Made by a program: the position numbers and the translations under genes. A stretch of 64,000 nt of DNA, from NCBI GenBank assembly GCA_024305405.1, contig JAKNDB010000103.1:1-64000 (forward strand), given 5' to 3'. The notes beneath the pieces were generated by a model. That model made no database searches and was not told where the DNA came from. It saw only the letters and a program-made list of their open reading frames with translations. This document shows positions 14,347-25,179 of this stretch, one piece after another (position 1 is the first letter of the stretch; each line of letters begins with the position of its first letter). Source of the stretch: Dirofilaria immitis (Eukaryota; Nematoda; Chromadorea; Rhabditida; Onchocercidae).

Positions 14347-16059
14347 TCAAGAATCGGGTGCAATCTTTTTGATCATTTCGGATACATCATGGAACAAATC
14401 TGCATAATCTGCATGTTCTTTTATTAGAAGTAATATAGCTGCTCTTCTGTGTCCTAAAACATATCATTAGATAATAAAATAGAAAAGCAAATTTAAACAA
14501 ATTTTATATTAAAAAAAAAAAACCAATTCAACTTGGAACGATGTGCAACAATTTAAGTATGGCAAAATATAACCGTAATGCATCAAATCATAATTTTAAT
14601 CAAATCAATAAGGTGTCCTCATTATCTAAAGATATAAAAAAAAATGGCCGGTGACTAGCACCATGAAATAATTATTACTGGGAGAAGTTTAGAATCATTT
14701 CCATGGTAAAGTCAAGCCAGTATCAAAAATTTGGAAAGCCAAATAGACTTCGCAGTTTTGTCTACGACATCAAACTCAAGGACAAATTCAAAATCCGAAA
14801 TCTTACCAGTAGCCAATCCGAGATGTTCGCGTGATGGCGTAAATATATAAGGAATATCTTTTTCCTCACATATGCCTGGGACATGCGAATAAACATCTAC
14901 TGGTGATACATTACCTGTAAACAGATTTTTATCGTTTTTCATTTTTCTATAAGAAAAATCTGAACCATCTCTAACGTTTTCAAGAGAACTTTTAATAAAT
15001 AGCCGAAATCTTCATTTTGTTTCATAACTTTTTTCTTTCAAATTTAAGATCAAAAAAAACCTGGAAACGATTTTAGCATTACTTCACTGGACAATTTTAT
15101 TTTGAAAATCATTGCATAAGTGAGTATAATACACATAAGTTGATGACAAGTAGTACGTGGCTATACGAAGGTACTTGTCGTTTAAATGGACAATTAAATG
15201 TATAATTCAGTTCATCCTACCTGCAAGCACAACGACACCAGTTTCATTCCTCCTCAAAGCTTTTTGTACGTCACACATCCCCTGCCTCAAATTCTGCTTA
15301 TCTTTAGAAGCCTGAAAAAATTAACCTTTAAAATCATTTTTCAACATAAATCATATTAGAAAAATGAATTTAAAATACTACACGAGAATTTTACGAATTA
15401 CAGAGGGCAAAAGCAAAAGTTCAATGAAAAGAAATGCATCAAATTGATTGCCTTCTTTATTAATTTGTAAATTTTCTTCGCCACTTTTCTTGGAGCAAGT
15501 GGATGAGCAATAGCATTAACCATAGTACATAGTTCGTCATACTCATCCTGAAAATCTCCAAATTCGTCAAGAAACCAGTTTATAGAAAATTAGTTCTGTA
15601 TTTAGAATTATAAATCACGAATTTAAAAAATCAGATATTAAGTTCAATATACTATGTTGTTATGAGCAACTAAAATTAATACTCATTCGAAGCAACAAAG
15701 GTCGACACCCATTTTTTCCTACATGCAATTTCTAACAATATCCACTTTTTTGAAAAAAGCAATTGAAGTTAATGCTCGCAGTGAATATAATATAATCAAA
15801 ACATGTCTTATAGTTTCCCAACATAGCAGTGAACGGAGATTTAAATTTCTGATTAATTCAATAGACGCTTTTCATGACTCATCCTTGTAAACAAAAAAAC
15901 TTGCTAGCTATTAAAATGTTATACCTGGCCAACCTTAGTCGGCATTGGTGTTTCCACTACATTTTTAACATCTAAATCGTTTACCGACGGCTTCACATCT
16001 TCCTCCACCTCCATTTTCACGTCTACATTTGAATGCAAGTTCGATTTCGACTTTCCCAT
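14347..16059 (-). CDS. nhp-2: H/ACA snoRNP subunit 2 (NHP2, L7Ae family)
   Basis: Five exons read from high to low coordinate: 15925-16059, 15452-15547, 15221-15311, 14807-14914, 14347-14453. All phases agree and give 178 residues without a frame break. The L7Ae/NHP2 core follows an acidic N-terminal extension of about 45 residues. Visible hallmarks are IAHPLAPRKVAKKIYKLIKK, then VVVLAGNVSP, ICEEKDIPYIF and LGLATGHRRAAILL, in the order and spacing of NHP2. NHP2 binds H/ACA guide RNAs with dyskerin, NOP10 and GAR1 in the nucleolus and Cajal bodies, supporting pseudouridylation and rRNA processing. The start at 16059 is chosen because it gives a compact MGKSKS N-terminus; an in-frame ATG at 16119 is possible. 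Intron 2 appears to use a GC donor (AAGAAG/GCAATC), since the K-K/A-S-K junction matches the family exactly. Its upstream neighbour on the same strand is the Nopp140 gene. Confidence 0.93.
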
Positions 16060-17010
16060 CTTTTTGATGACCTGCACTACCATCCAACTCATGTTTTCAT
16101 TTATTAAACGAAAATGCACGCATAACTCAGAAAATGAGATTTATATCGTCAAAAATCCATGTCCCTTTACAGTTCTTTTGAATAAATTCTTCATAACCTA
16201 TTAATTTCATCACCTGAATAATACCAAGGAGACCCCTTATAGAAGAGCACCGGTAGAGAGAAAATCAGGCTCTAGATTAATAACAGTGTCCCGTCTCCTA
16301 GCAAACCATCATCAGCTCTAAACAGAAATCACCCTCAATCTAGCCACTGCTATCTACAGCATTTCCGCTGATTTTTTATGTCATGATATCAACATTAAAT
16401 AAATTTGAATCCCGAATACTCCAAATCCTATTAAATTCAAAAGCCTCAATCCTGCAATGAGAAACAAACAGTGAAATGTTGCACCAATCCACTGAAACGA
16501 AAGAATGCCTACTTTGAAATACCAGAAGTTTCAAATTTAAATGTTTGAAATCATTTTTTCCGTACTGTTCTATCTAGAATCGGAAATAGGATGAAATCTT
16601 TCAGAAACTTCAAGTGAACTGAAAGCATAAAATTCTATATCAAACAAATGTTTATATTTATCTAAACAATAAAAGTGAACAACATTACCAAACAATCTGC
16701 TTTTTCAATAGCTATAATTAGCATTTTTTGGAAACTGAAAATATCAACAGGCAATACGGGGAAAAAATTTATGAATTCCATCGGCTTTAATCAAACTTTT
16801 AACAGCAGAAAAATGGATAAAAATAGAGAAAATAAATTTGAAAAAAACTTCAAAAGCGCCGGCCAAATCGCTAATTGTTGGATAAAACAAGATCCAAAAT
16901 ATCAAATTAACTAATAAATTTAAGAATATCGACAATTAATAAGATTGACAATAATCCTTTCTCAAATACCTTAATTTCAGCTGACAAAGAGAATTTAGCA
17001 AAACATTTTC
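16060..17010. other. Gap between Nopp140 and NHP2
   Basis: About 950 bp between the stop of the Nopp140-like gene and the NHP2 start, both on the minus strand. It must contain the Nopp140 3' untranslated region and the NHP2 5' region. A CAG sits 12 bases before the NHP2 ATG on the minus strand (near 16072), but it lacks a strong pyrimidine tract, so a trans-splice acceptor is only possible. No other gene is seen. Confidence 0.5.
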
Positions 17011-20000
17011 TTAATCACTATCGCTACTGAATTTAATCGAATGACAGCTGGTATCAATCTTCGTACCACTACCACCGTAAGAACCGCGTTTTTTCTTTGT
17101 TTTTTCATGTCGAAATCCTTTACCTTGCACATTTTTCATATCTTCATACGCTTTTTTACCCCACTGATCGTAAGTCTAAATAGAAAAGAAAAATATAATA
17201 GGCAAGAAAACTTGAAACACAAATTATAAATTTCGAAGAAAATACAAACGTTTTAAGCTATATGTCAAAAATTTCGAAAATTCAATTTTAGACATGCAGA
17301 ATAAAATTGTTAGCAGAGAGAAATAAAGCAATTTGAAAATATATAGAATTGTTTCTAGACAGGAGAAATCAAGCATGAAGCAAACTGCTTGAATTGGATT
17401 TTCAAATTTAAACTAAAAACTCGAATGATTCCCATTATTTTTTTGTTTGGTAGTAAATTGCAAAAAAGATATAAAAAATATTTTGATAAATTTTTGCAGT
17501 TCTTTCTTGTAAAGAAAAATATACAAATTATTTTATTGGAATCGTACTTTCGTCCGATAAGAGTTGTCGCGAAATTTATCTTCCAATTCATCTTTCGAAA
17601 TCTTCACTCGCCGAAAGGGTTCATTCTGTAGTCGAAAAGGTTCATTCTGCGCTATCTAAAATATTCATTGGATTTTTATGAATTATCAATTCGAAACGAC
17701 GAGAAATTTAACACGATTTGGAAAATTACGACTACTTGAATAGAAAGACTCAACAACATACGGTAATGAAGATTTGATGTTTCATAAACCATGGTATACT
17801 AAAAATACTTATTGCTGCTAAAAATAATGTTAATATCTGAAAGCTGCAGAAGTTCATTAAACTATATTATTTAAACGAAATGAAAATCATGACTACAGCA
17901 TACCTTATGTCGTTTGTCATTCCTTGCGTTACCAAAAGCGTTTTGATTGTTACCTATTCTGTAAATATAAATAAAAAAATGTTTATTTGCACACAATATC
18001 AAAAATTACTTTCGACAACAAAAATATTTTTAATTTTCCTCATAAAGCTGCGAAGAATCATCATGACTAAACAGTGGGAATTAAAAGATGAGATAAACCT
18101 CTTCTGTTCATTATCATCTTCCTCCCTCAAGTCCGTATTTTTGCCTTCTTTCTTCACGTCTACGTTTGTCTGACTCTGATTTTTTTCATATACCTTCTGA
18201 AAAAGATTAAATTCAAAAGAAACCCAGCTAATTTAATTAACTTCGCTAGTTTCAATTCACCAACAATCACAAAGTTCACCTCGAAGTTTAAAAGTTTTTA
18301 ATACCTTTTAGACGAAACTGTTTCCACAAAGTTTGCAATTTTCCCTTCAGTACTATCAGGTTTTCTAAAAAAAAAGTGAAAAACAGATATATAATGAAAA
18401 ACTGAAATAAGAAAAACATGATAATGAGTAAAAAAAAGTAATATATTGATAGTAAATTCCAAAAATTTACAATTTAGATAAAAAAATGGAAAAATTAGAA
18501 AGCTTTTTTGTTTGCTAACGAAAATCATCCCAAAAGCTGACCTTTTATTGTTATCGATATCACCATCATTTGACAAAGAATCACTAGATGTTTTCTTCAT
18601 GCTAAATGATTTTTCCGCCTTCATGGCAATTAAACATTTAGTATCCGACTCTGAAAAACCACTCGATGAATCAGAATCTATTTCACCTGTTACTGGAATT
18701 AACTCCCGCTGCTTCATTTTTGCCTGTTTTGTGAAATCACTATCACCTTCGGAAGCTTTATCAACAGCTTTTTTGGAAATAGCTTTTACATTTCTTTTCT
18801 TTGCGGCCAACATATCACTGCCTAAGCCTGAGCCTATATCTAATGATTTAGCAGAAGCTTTAGTGTCAAAAAATTTAGTATTCTGTATTCCTGCTGCAAT
18901 CTGTGACTGTGACCATTTCATGACAGTTCCATCAGAATCTGAATCTGACGAAGTCTCGGAATTTCTTTCGGTACGAAATTTAGAACTGATCTGCGATTCT
19001 ATTATTGATTTTTATGTAACTGTATCGATGATACGGTCGTAGCTTTATCCAAACTTGAGCTTCCTAACGAATTATCAGCCTTTCTACTTGGAGCTTTATT
19101 ATCTACAGTAAAAATTTTCGTTTCAGCGATTTCACCTCCAACACCATCGGAAAAATTATCATCATCAGGATTGCTATCCATTAATTTCTGGTTCCCAATC
19201 ACTTTTGGCTGGTTTTGCGGTCTAACGAACTGCTTTTTCCGCGTCGTTCTTTCAGCAAGAACTATTTCGGAATCAGAAGATGAATCAGAAGAAACCGATT
19301 TGACATTCGACTGAGAGATCATCGGCTTCGATGTTTTCTTTAACTGTTTAATGTTTATAGCTGTTGCAACTTGTACTTTCTTCATTTTGTCACTACCATT
19401 GTTCGAATCAAAAGACGACGTATCCTCATTTACAAAATTCTTGTTTCCACCTATTTTTGTAGCTACTGTTATAGTTTTCTTCGTTTTCTCATATCGATCT
19501 AATTGATCAGAATCCGAAGAACTTGAGCTGCTCTTCATGGCACATTGCAACTTGTCATTCAAGGCAACAGAAGGTTTTTGTTGCATGTTTGTTCCTGGTT
19601 TCATTGTACTGATGCTATCGCTGTCACTAAAATCTGAGGAAATCACATCTACTGTCTTCTGCTGAACTTGCAATTTGAATTTTTAACTGCTGTTCCGTTA
19701 ATATATTTTCCGGAATTCGAACTGCTATCGTCAGAATTTTTAATTTGAGATTTCCGCAGGAAAGACGCAGTCACCTTGGGTGTTTCGGTCGGTATCCTAG
19801 GAATTTTCTTATTCAAACATTGCGCATTATTCTCGAATTCCCGCTTTTCTTCACGGCGGGATATTTACTAATGGATTGTTTCATAGATAAATCCAAATTT
19901 ATGTCCATATCATTATCGCTACTGGAAGTGCTGTCAGATAAACTTTTGGATCCCCTGCTTGCAGAAACCCCACTTTTTAAACCACTGTTCGAGATCGTCG

Positions 20001-23000
20001 GAACTACTTTTCCGAGAACCTTCTTATGCATTGATGATCTCAAACTTTTATCTGCATCATCTTCGCTACTAGAACTGCTATCAGATGAACGCTCAGATAA
20101 CTTAGTATGTGGCATAACTGAAATCACTTCTTCGGGAACTTTTCCCTGTACTGCTGATTTCGAGTTCTTGTTTGCATCATCATCGCTACTAGAAACACCG
20201 TCAGATGAGCTCTCAGATGTTTTGTTTGTAGAAATCATATTTTTTAAAGTAGTATTTAAAGTGGTTGGAATCGCTTTATCGGGAACTTTCTTTGCACTGC
20301 TAATTTCGAATTCTTATCTGCATCATCTTCGCTACTAGAACTGCTATCAGATGAACACTCAGATGATTTTTTTCAGAAAAATCATCTTTTAACTTTGTAT
20401 TTGGCATAACCGAAATCACTTTTTGGGAACTTTTCTCTGTACTGCTGATTTTGAGTTCTTGTTTGCATCATCATCGCTACTAGAAACACCGTCAGATGAG
20501 CTCTCAGATGTTTTGTTTGTAGAAATCATATTTTTAAAGTAGTATTTAAAGTGGTTGGAGTCGCTTTATCGGGAACTTTCTTTTGCACTGCTAATTTCGA
20601 ATTCTTGTCTGCATCATCTTCGCTACTAGAACTGCTATCAGATGAACACTCAGATGATTTTTTTCAGAAAAATCATCTTTTAACTTTGTATTTGGCATAA
20701 CCGAAATCACTTTTTGGGAACTTTTCTCTGTGCTGCTGATTTTGAGTTCTTGTTTGCATCATCATCGCTACTAGAAACACCGTCAGATGAGCTCTCACAT
20801 GTTTTGTTTGTAGAAATCATATTTTTTAAAGTAGTATTTAAAGTGGTTGGAGTCGCTTTATCGGGAACTTTCTTTTGCACTGCTAATTTCGAATTCTTGT
20901 CTGCATCATCTTCGCTACTAGAACTGCTATCAGATGAACACTCAGATAACTTAGTATGTGGCATAACTGAAATCACTTCTTTGGGAACTTTCCCTGTAAT
21001 GCTGATTTCGAGTTCTTGTTTACATCGTCATCGCTACTAGAAACGCTGTCAGATGAACTTTGAGACGTTTTGTTTGAAAAATCATACTTTTAAAGTAGTA
21101 TTTAGAGTGGTTGGAATCGCTTTATCGGGAACTTTCTTTGCACTGCTAATTTCGAATTCTTGTCTGCATCATCTTCGCTACTAGAACTGCTATCAGATGA
21201 ACACTCAGATAACTTAGTACGTGGCATAACTGAAATCACTTCTTTGGGAACTTTTCCCTGTACTGCTGATTTCGAGTTCTTGTTTACATCGTCATCGCTA
21301 CTAGAAACGCTGTCAGATGAACTTTGAGACATTTTGTTTGAAAAAATCATACTTTTAAAGTAGTATTTAGAGTGGTTGGAATCGCTTTATCGGGAACTTT
21401 CTTTTGCACTGTTAATTTCGAATTCTTGTCTTTATCATCTTCGCTACTAGAACTGCTATCAGATGAACACTCAGATAACTTAGTATGTGGCATAACTGAA
21501 ATCACTTCTTTGGGAACTTTTCCTTGTATTGCTGATTTCGAGCTCTTGCTTACATCGTCATCGCTACTAGAAACGTTATCAGATGAACTCTCAGACGTTT
21601 TGTTTGTAGAAACCATATTTTTAAATTAATGTTTGGCGTGGCTGGAATCACTCTTTCGGGAACTTTCCTTTGCACTGCTGATTTCGAATTCTTGTCTGCA
21701 TCATCCTCGCTACTAGAAGTGCTGTCGGAGGAATTCTCGGATGTTTTGCATGCAGAAACTGCATTTTCTGAATTAAAATTTGACTTGATTAGAATTGTTT
21801 TGTTGGAAACTTTCCCTTTCTGTGCTGGCCTCAAACTTTCGTTTGCACTATCATTACTAATAGAAATGCTGCTAGATAAACTTTCGGATGGCTTTTTGCA
21901 AGAGCCACGTTTTTAAATTAGTATTTGATGTAGCTGGAATCGCTTTCTTAATAGCCCTTTCTTTCACAGCCATACTTACATCGTCACCATCACTACTAGA
22001 AGTACTACCAGATGAACTTCCAGGAACTGCGTTGTTTTTAAATTGGTGTTTGCCATGGTTGGAATTAGTTTTTCGGACATATTTTGCTGCACTTTCCTTC
22101 TGGTACCACTGTTACTAATGCCGCTGATAGAACTTGTTGACGAATCTTCCAATACAGCTTGTCTTTTAGTCGATGCGACTTTAGTTTTTTCTTTGTACTT
22201 TCATTCGAAGTGATCGACGAACTGGAATCGCTGCCTTTTCTCATCTCTTTTTCTGATACTACGAAATTGAATGGCGTAGAGATTTTCGCGATTTTCGAGT
22301 TTTTTTGTTGCGGTCAATGAATCATTGTGTGATGTTTTACCTGTTTTCAAAATCAATTTTCCCTGAAAAAATCCCCGAAATTAATATGAAATATGAAAAT
22401 ACTACATAATTGAAGATATATGCATAAGACTAGCCGATAACCCAAACACTAAAATTATAATATTAGCCACCAATTTTTCAGACAATTGTTCAGAGAGTGG
22501 AAAAATCAAGGCAAATTTCAAAAACAGTCTCTAACCATTACCTTTCCGTTGTCATCGCTGTCAGAATTTACGTCAGATGTTGATGACGATGAAATTCCAC
22601 CATCTGATTGATTTGCTGATTGAACTGCTTTACCTTTCTTCTGCAGTGAATTTTGTTATCAAAAAAAGTAGTAAATTTCAAATCAAACGAAAAGTACAAG
22701 TAAAATTTTCTTCATGTTCGCTAAGCAAAAGCTTCATGCAATTATAAAAGATTAACTGCGGCTAATTTGAAGCGATATGATTTAAGGCACCGCTTAAACT
22801 ACAGCAGTATATAACCGTCTAGTTCTGATGCGCCTAAATGATTCGATTAATTCAGTCATAGCATTTACTCACGCCAGTCATGTACTAAACGCACGCAAAA
22901 AACTAACAGGAATATCAGCATTAGAATTTGATGACGCCGAAAAAGGAGGCCGCTTCATTCCTATACCATTGATTAATTTTGACTAGAATTAAAATCATAT

Positions 23001-23920
23001 ATGTATATAAATATGTAATATTCCAGTTAATGAAATCAATAAACAGCTTCCAAAAATATAACAAAAATAAAATGAAGCCTTAATAAGCAATTCGATTAAA
23101 ACAAACTTTCGAACTTAGATATTAATTTAACTCCTTCGTCACATGTACTACCGAGCCATTGATCATGTAAGAAATTGATAGTAGGTAGTGTTCATAGCTA
23201 ATATACTACCAATTCAGCTGTCTCACTACTATTAAAGTTCCAGCAGTTTTAGATACCATTTCTACTTATTAACTAGATGTATCAAATTATCAATGAACTA
23301 AACAGCTTCTGATGAATAATTGAAGAAATCACTTGGTAAAATGCTCAATGTAGTAACTTGTCGACTAATTCCAAAGATTAAGGCGAAGAAACTTATTGAA
23401 AAAAAACTTGCTGCAGCCTGCTTAACTGGATGATCGTTATCTGAGCTGTCACTTGAATCCATTTCATCCAATCTTAGAGCTTTTTAGCTATTGGTGATCT
23501 ACTGATAGTACCATTCGCGCCACGTTTCCGGCAAACAACTTCATTGTATTCCTTTACAATCTCTTTCAATGGTTTGAAATTACCAGATGACCGCTGAAAA
23601 ATGCAAATATTTCAACAGAAAAACGAGGCAAGTAGAAAGTGAAAATGGCGATAATTCATTAATATTCCCGAAGTATGACAAATCTGGAAAAGAAATATCT
23701 GCAATTTGTACTGGTTAAACAACAAGGCCGAAAAGCAAAACAATGTGAAATTAGGAAGAAATTTAATATCAATAATAAATAGGTAACAGAGACATACTCG
23801 TCTCCTTTCTAATTCATTTCGTCGTTGCGCACTGAACACTTTATTTACCAGTTTCGGTTCCTCCTTGATTAGATGGTCGTAAAATAAAACGTCGAAGTCA
23901 ATTGCAGGTAACCCTGTCAT
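17011..23920 (-). CDS. Nopp140/NOLC1-like nucleolar phosphoprotein
   Basis: Exons from the start: 23798-23920, about 23400-23593, 22542-22640, a giant exon 18542-22362, 18305-18364, 18099-18196, 17904-17958, 17548-17655, 17011-17175. The N-terminus (FYDHLIKEEPKLVNKVFS) resembles a short LisH-type helix pair. The middle is a long series of acidic serine tracts (SSSSSEDDADKN, SSSDDDANKN) separated by Lys/Pro/Ala/Thr linkers, as in Nopp140. The C-terminus is the conserved SRP40_C domain: FRRVKISKDELEDKFRDNSY, then FRHEKTKKKRGSYGG and a terminal IKFSSDSD. Nopp140 is a CK2-phosphorylated chaperone of box H/ACA and C/D snoRNPs in nucleolus and Cajal bodies; the C. elegans member is DAO-5. The giant exon is broken at many A/T runs (for example near 19010, 19680, 19845, 22190, 22308), and another break lies near 23481 in exon 2. 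The junctions at 18196/18305 and near 23400 are uncertain. Short acidic repeats make exact length unreliable. Confidence 0.88.
19890..22030 (-). repeat. Acidic-serine tandem repeats inside the Nopp140 gene
   Basis: About 13 acidic serine tracts, seen on the plus strand as recurring TCGCTACTAGAA, alternate between two types about 120-150 bp apart. Together they form a unit of roughly 260-295 bp repeated about six times. One type encodes SSDSSSSSEDDADKN, the other SSSDGVSSSDDDANKN. The linkers carry KVPDKATPTTLN or KVPKKVISVMPHTKL. Two copies (near 20360 and 20660) share a variant insertion with a TTTTTTTCAGAAAAATCATC stretch. Neighbouring units are more alike than distant ones, which suggests local expansion. 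Confidence 0.85.
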
Positions 23921-23932
23921 TTTGTTTGATTC

Positions 23933-23941
23933 CTGAAAAGT
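23933..23941 (-). promoter_or_regulatory. Probable SL trans-splice acceptor, Nopp140
   Basis: On the minus strand CTTTTCAG lies 12 bases before the Nopp140 ATG (GAATCAAACAAAATG), with no preceding exon in evidence. This is the usual form of a spliced-leader acceptor in nematodes. An upstream non-coding exon joined by cis-splicing is the alternative. Confidence 0.55.
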
Positions 23942-25179
23942 CGTGTAAAAATCGATAAGATAGAAAAATACTCTAATTTCTTAAAAAATTAAAAAAAGAT
24001 GAAACACTAGTCCTGCCATCTTGCATGTCTATTTGAATAATGAACAGTATGTTATGAGTTATACTGCAGAGTATGGAGGAAATTGAAGTTTATGTTCCTG
24101 CTAAAATCAACTGAAAATCAAACAAAACAGAATATTAGGTTAGGATGTATCGTATCATTAACAACCTATTAAGTTTACAATGAATATCCAAATGAAGCGA
24201 TTTACAAACAATATCATGTGTTTTATTGCATAGTACATGCTCATTATACAAGCATCCAGAACTGCTTTATTTGGGTAAGAATCATGCAAATTTCAGTTTC
24301 CTTTTTATCCGCAAAGAATTATAAATTAACTGGCTAAGAATACCATAAATAACATCTACTCGAGTTAAGCAAACTCGCTAATTAGGAATGAAATGCGTCA
24401 AACAACAAATTAACTGCATAACCACCCACAAATCTCAACAAGCCCGAAAAACCTATTTCACAGTTTCCCAAAAATTTTTCTCACACCATCGAGTCCCTAC
24501 GCAACTTCGACATTGATATATCACGGCAGAGTATCATTATGCAGTCAATTATCCTATGGTTGTTAAATTTTCAACCAGTAAAAGTTTCCTTTCTCCTGTT
24601 TTTGTGTATTTTTTGAATAATTTCTTGCAAGTAATTGCCTGTAAATCTTTTATTTTTTCAAACTTAATTATTTCAGTGTAAAAATAATTTGGAGTTTGGG
24701 ATACAATTTTGTATGACAAAAATAGCACTAGTACTTGCTTTTATCTAAATTACAAAATACTGAATTTTATTCATTGTCAAACTTTTTTATCTGCAGTTGT
24801 ATACAATATTTTCAAGCATACACTTTCTGCAAAACGTCCATATAAGATTATATCTAATGTAATATACATGCTTATAATACATTCAATAATGTGACATTCG
24901 TAGATATTTACTTTTCCCAGTAACTCTTGTAATATTATCTTCGATAATCTTAAATTAAGCAGTAACTTTCCCATCACAAGCTTGTAATAACATTAAATTC
25001 GCTTAGATGCTATTGCAATGAAAATACATTTCTCGCAAAATTTTATTTATTTAAAAGGATATTTCATCCATTATTAATAATAAATTTATTTAAATATACA
25101 ATAAATTCGAAACACAAAATTAATAGCAAAGATTAAAGGATTGAAAGAGCAATGGTAAGAAAGAAGTTTAGAAGTAGAA
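23942..25179. other. Intergenic, AT-rich
   Basis: Region between the 5' end of the Nopp140-like gene and the 3' end of the RGK GTPase gene. Short open frames here are AT-rich and lack exon signals. I see no supportable gene. Confidence 0.5.

Noticed and set aside
18512..22118. Plus-strand Ser/Leu-rich open frames over the Nopp140 gene
   Set aside because: They are antisense to acidic-serine tracts; only the minus strand has splice sites and the SRP40_C domain.
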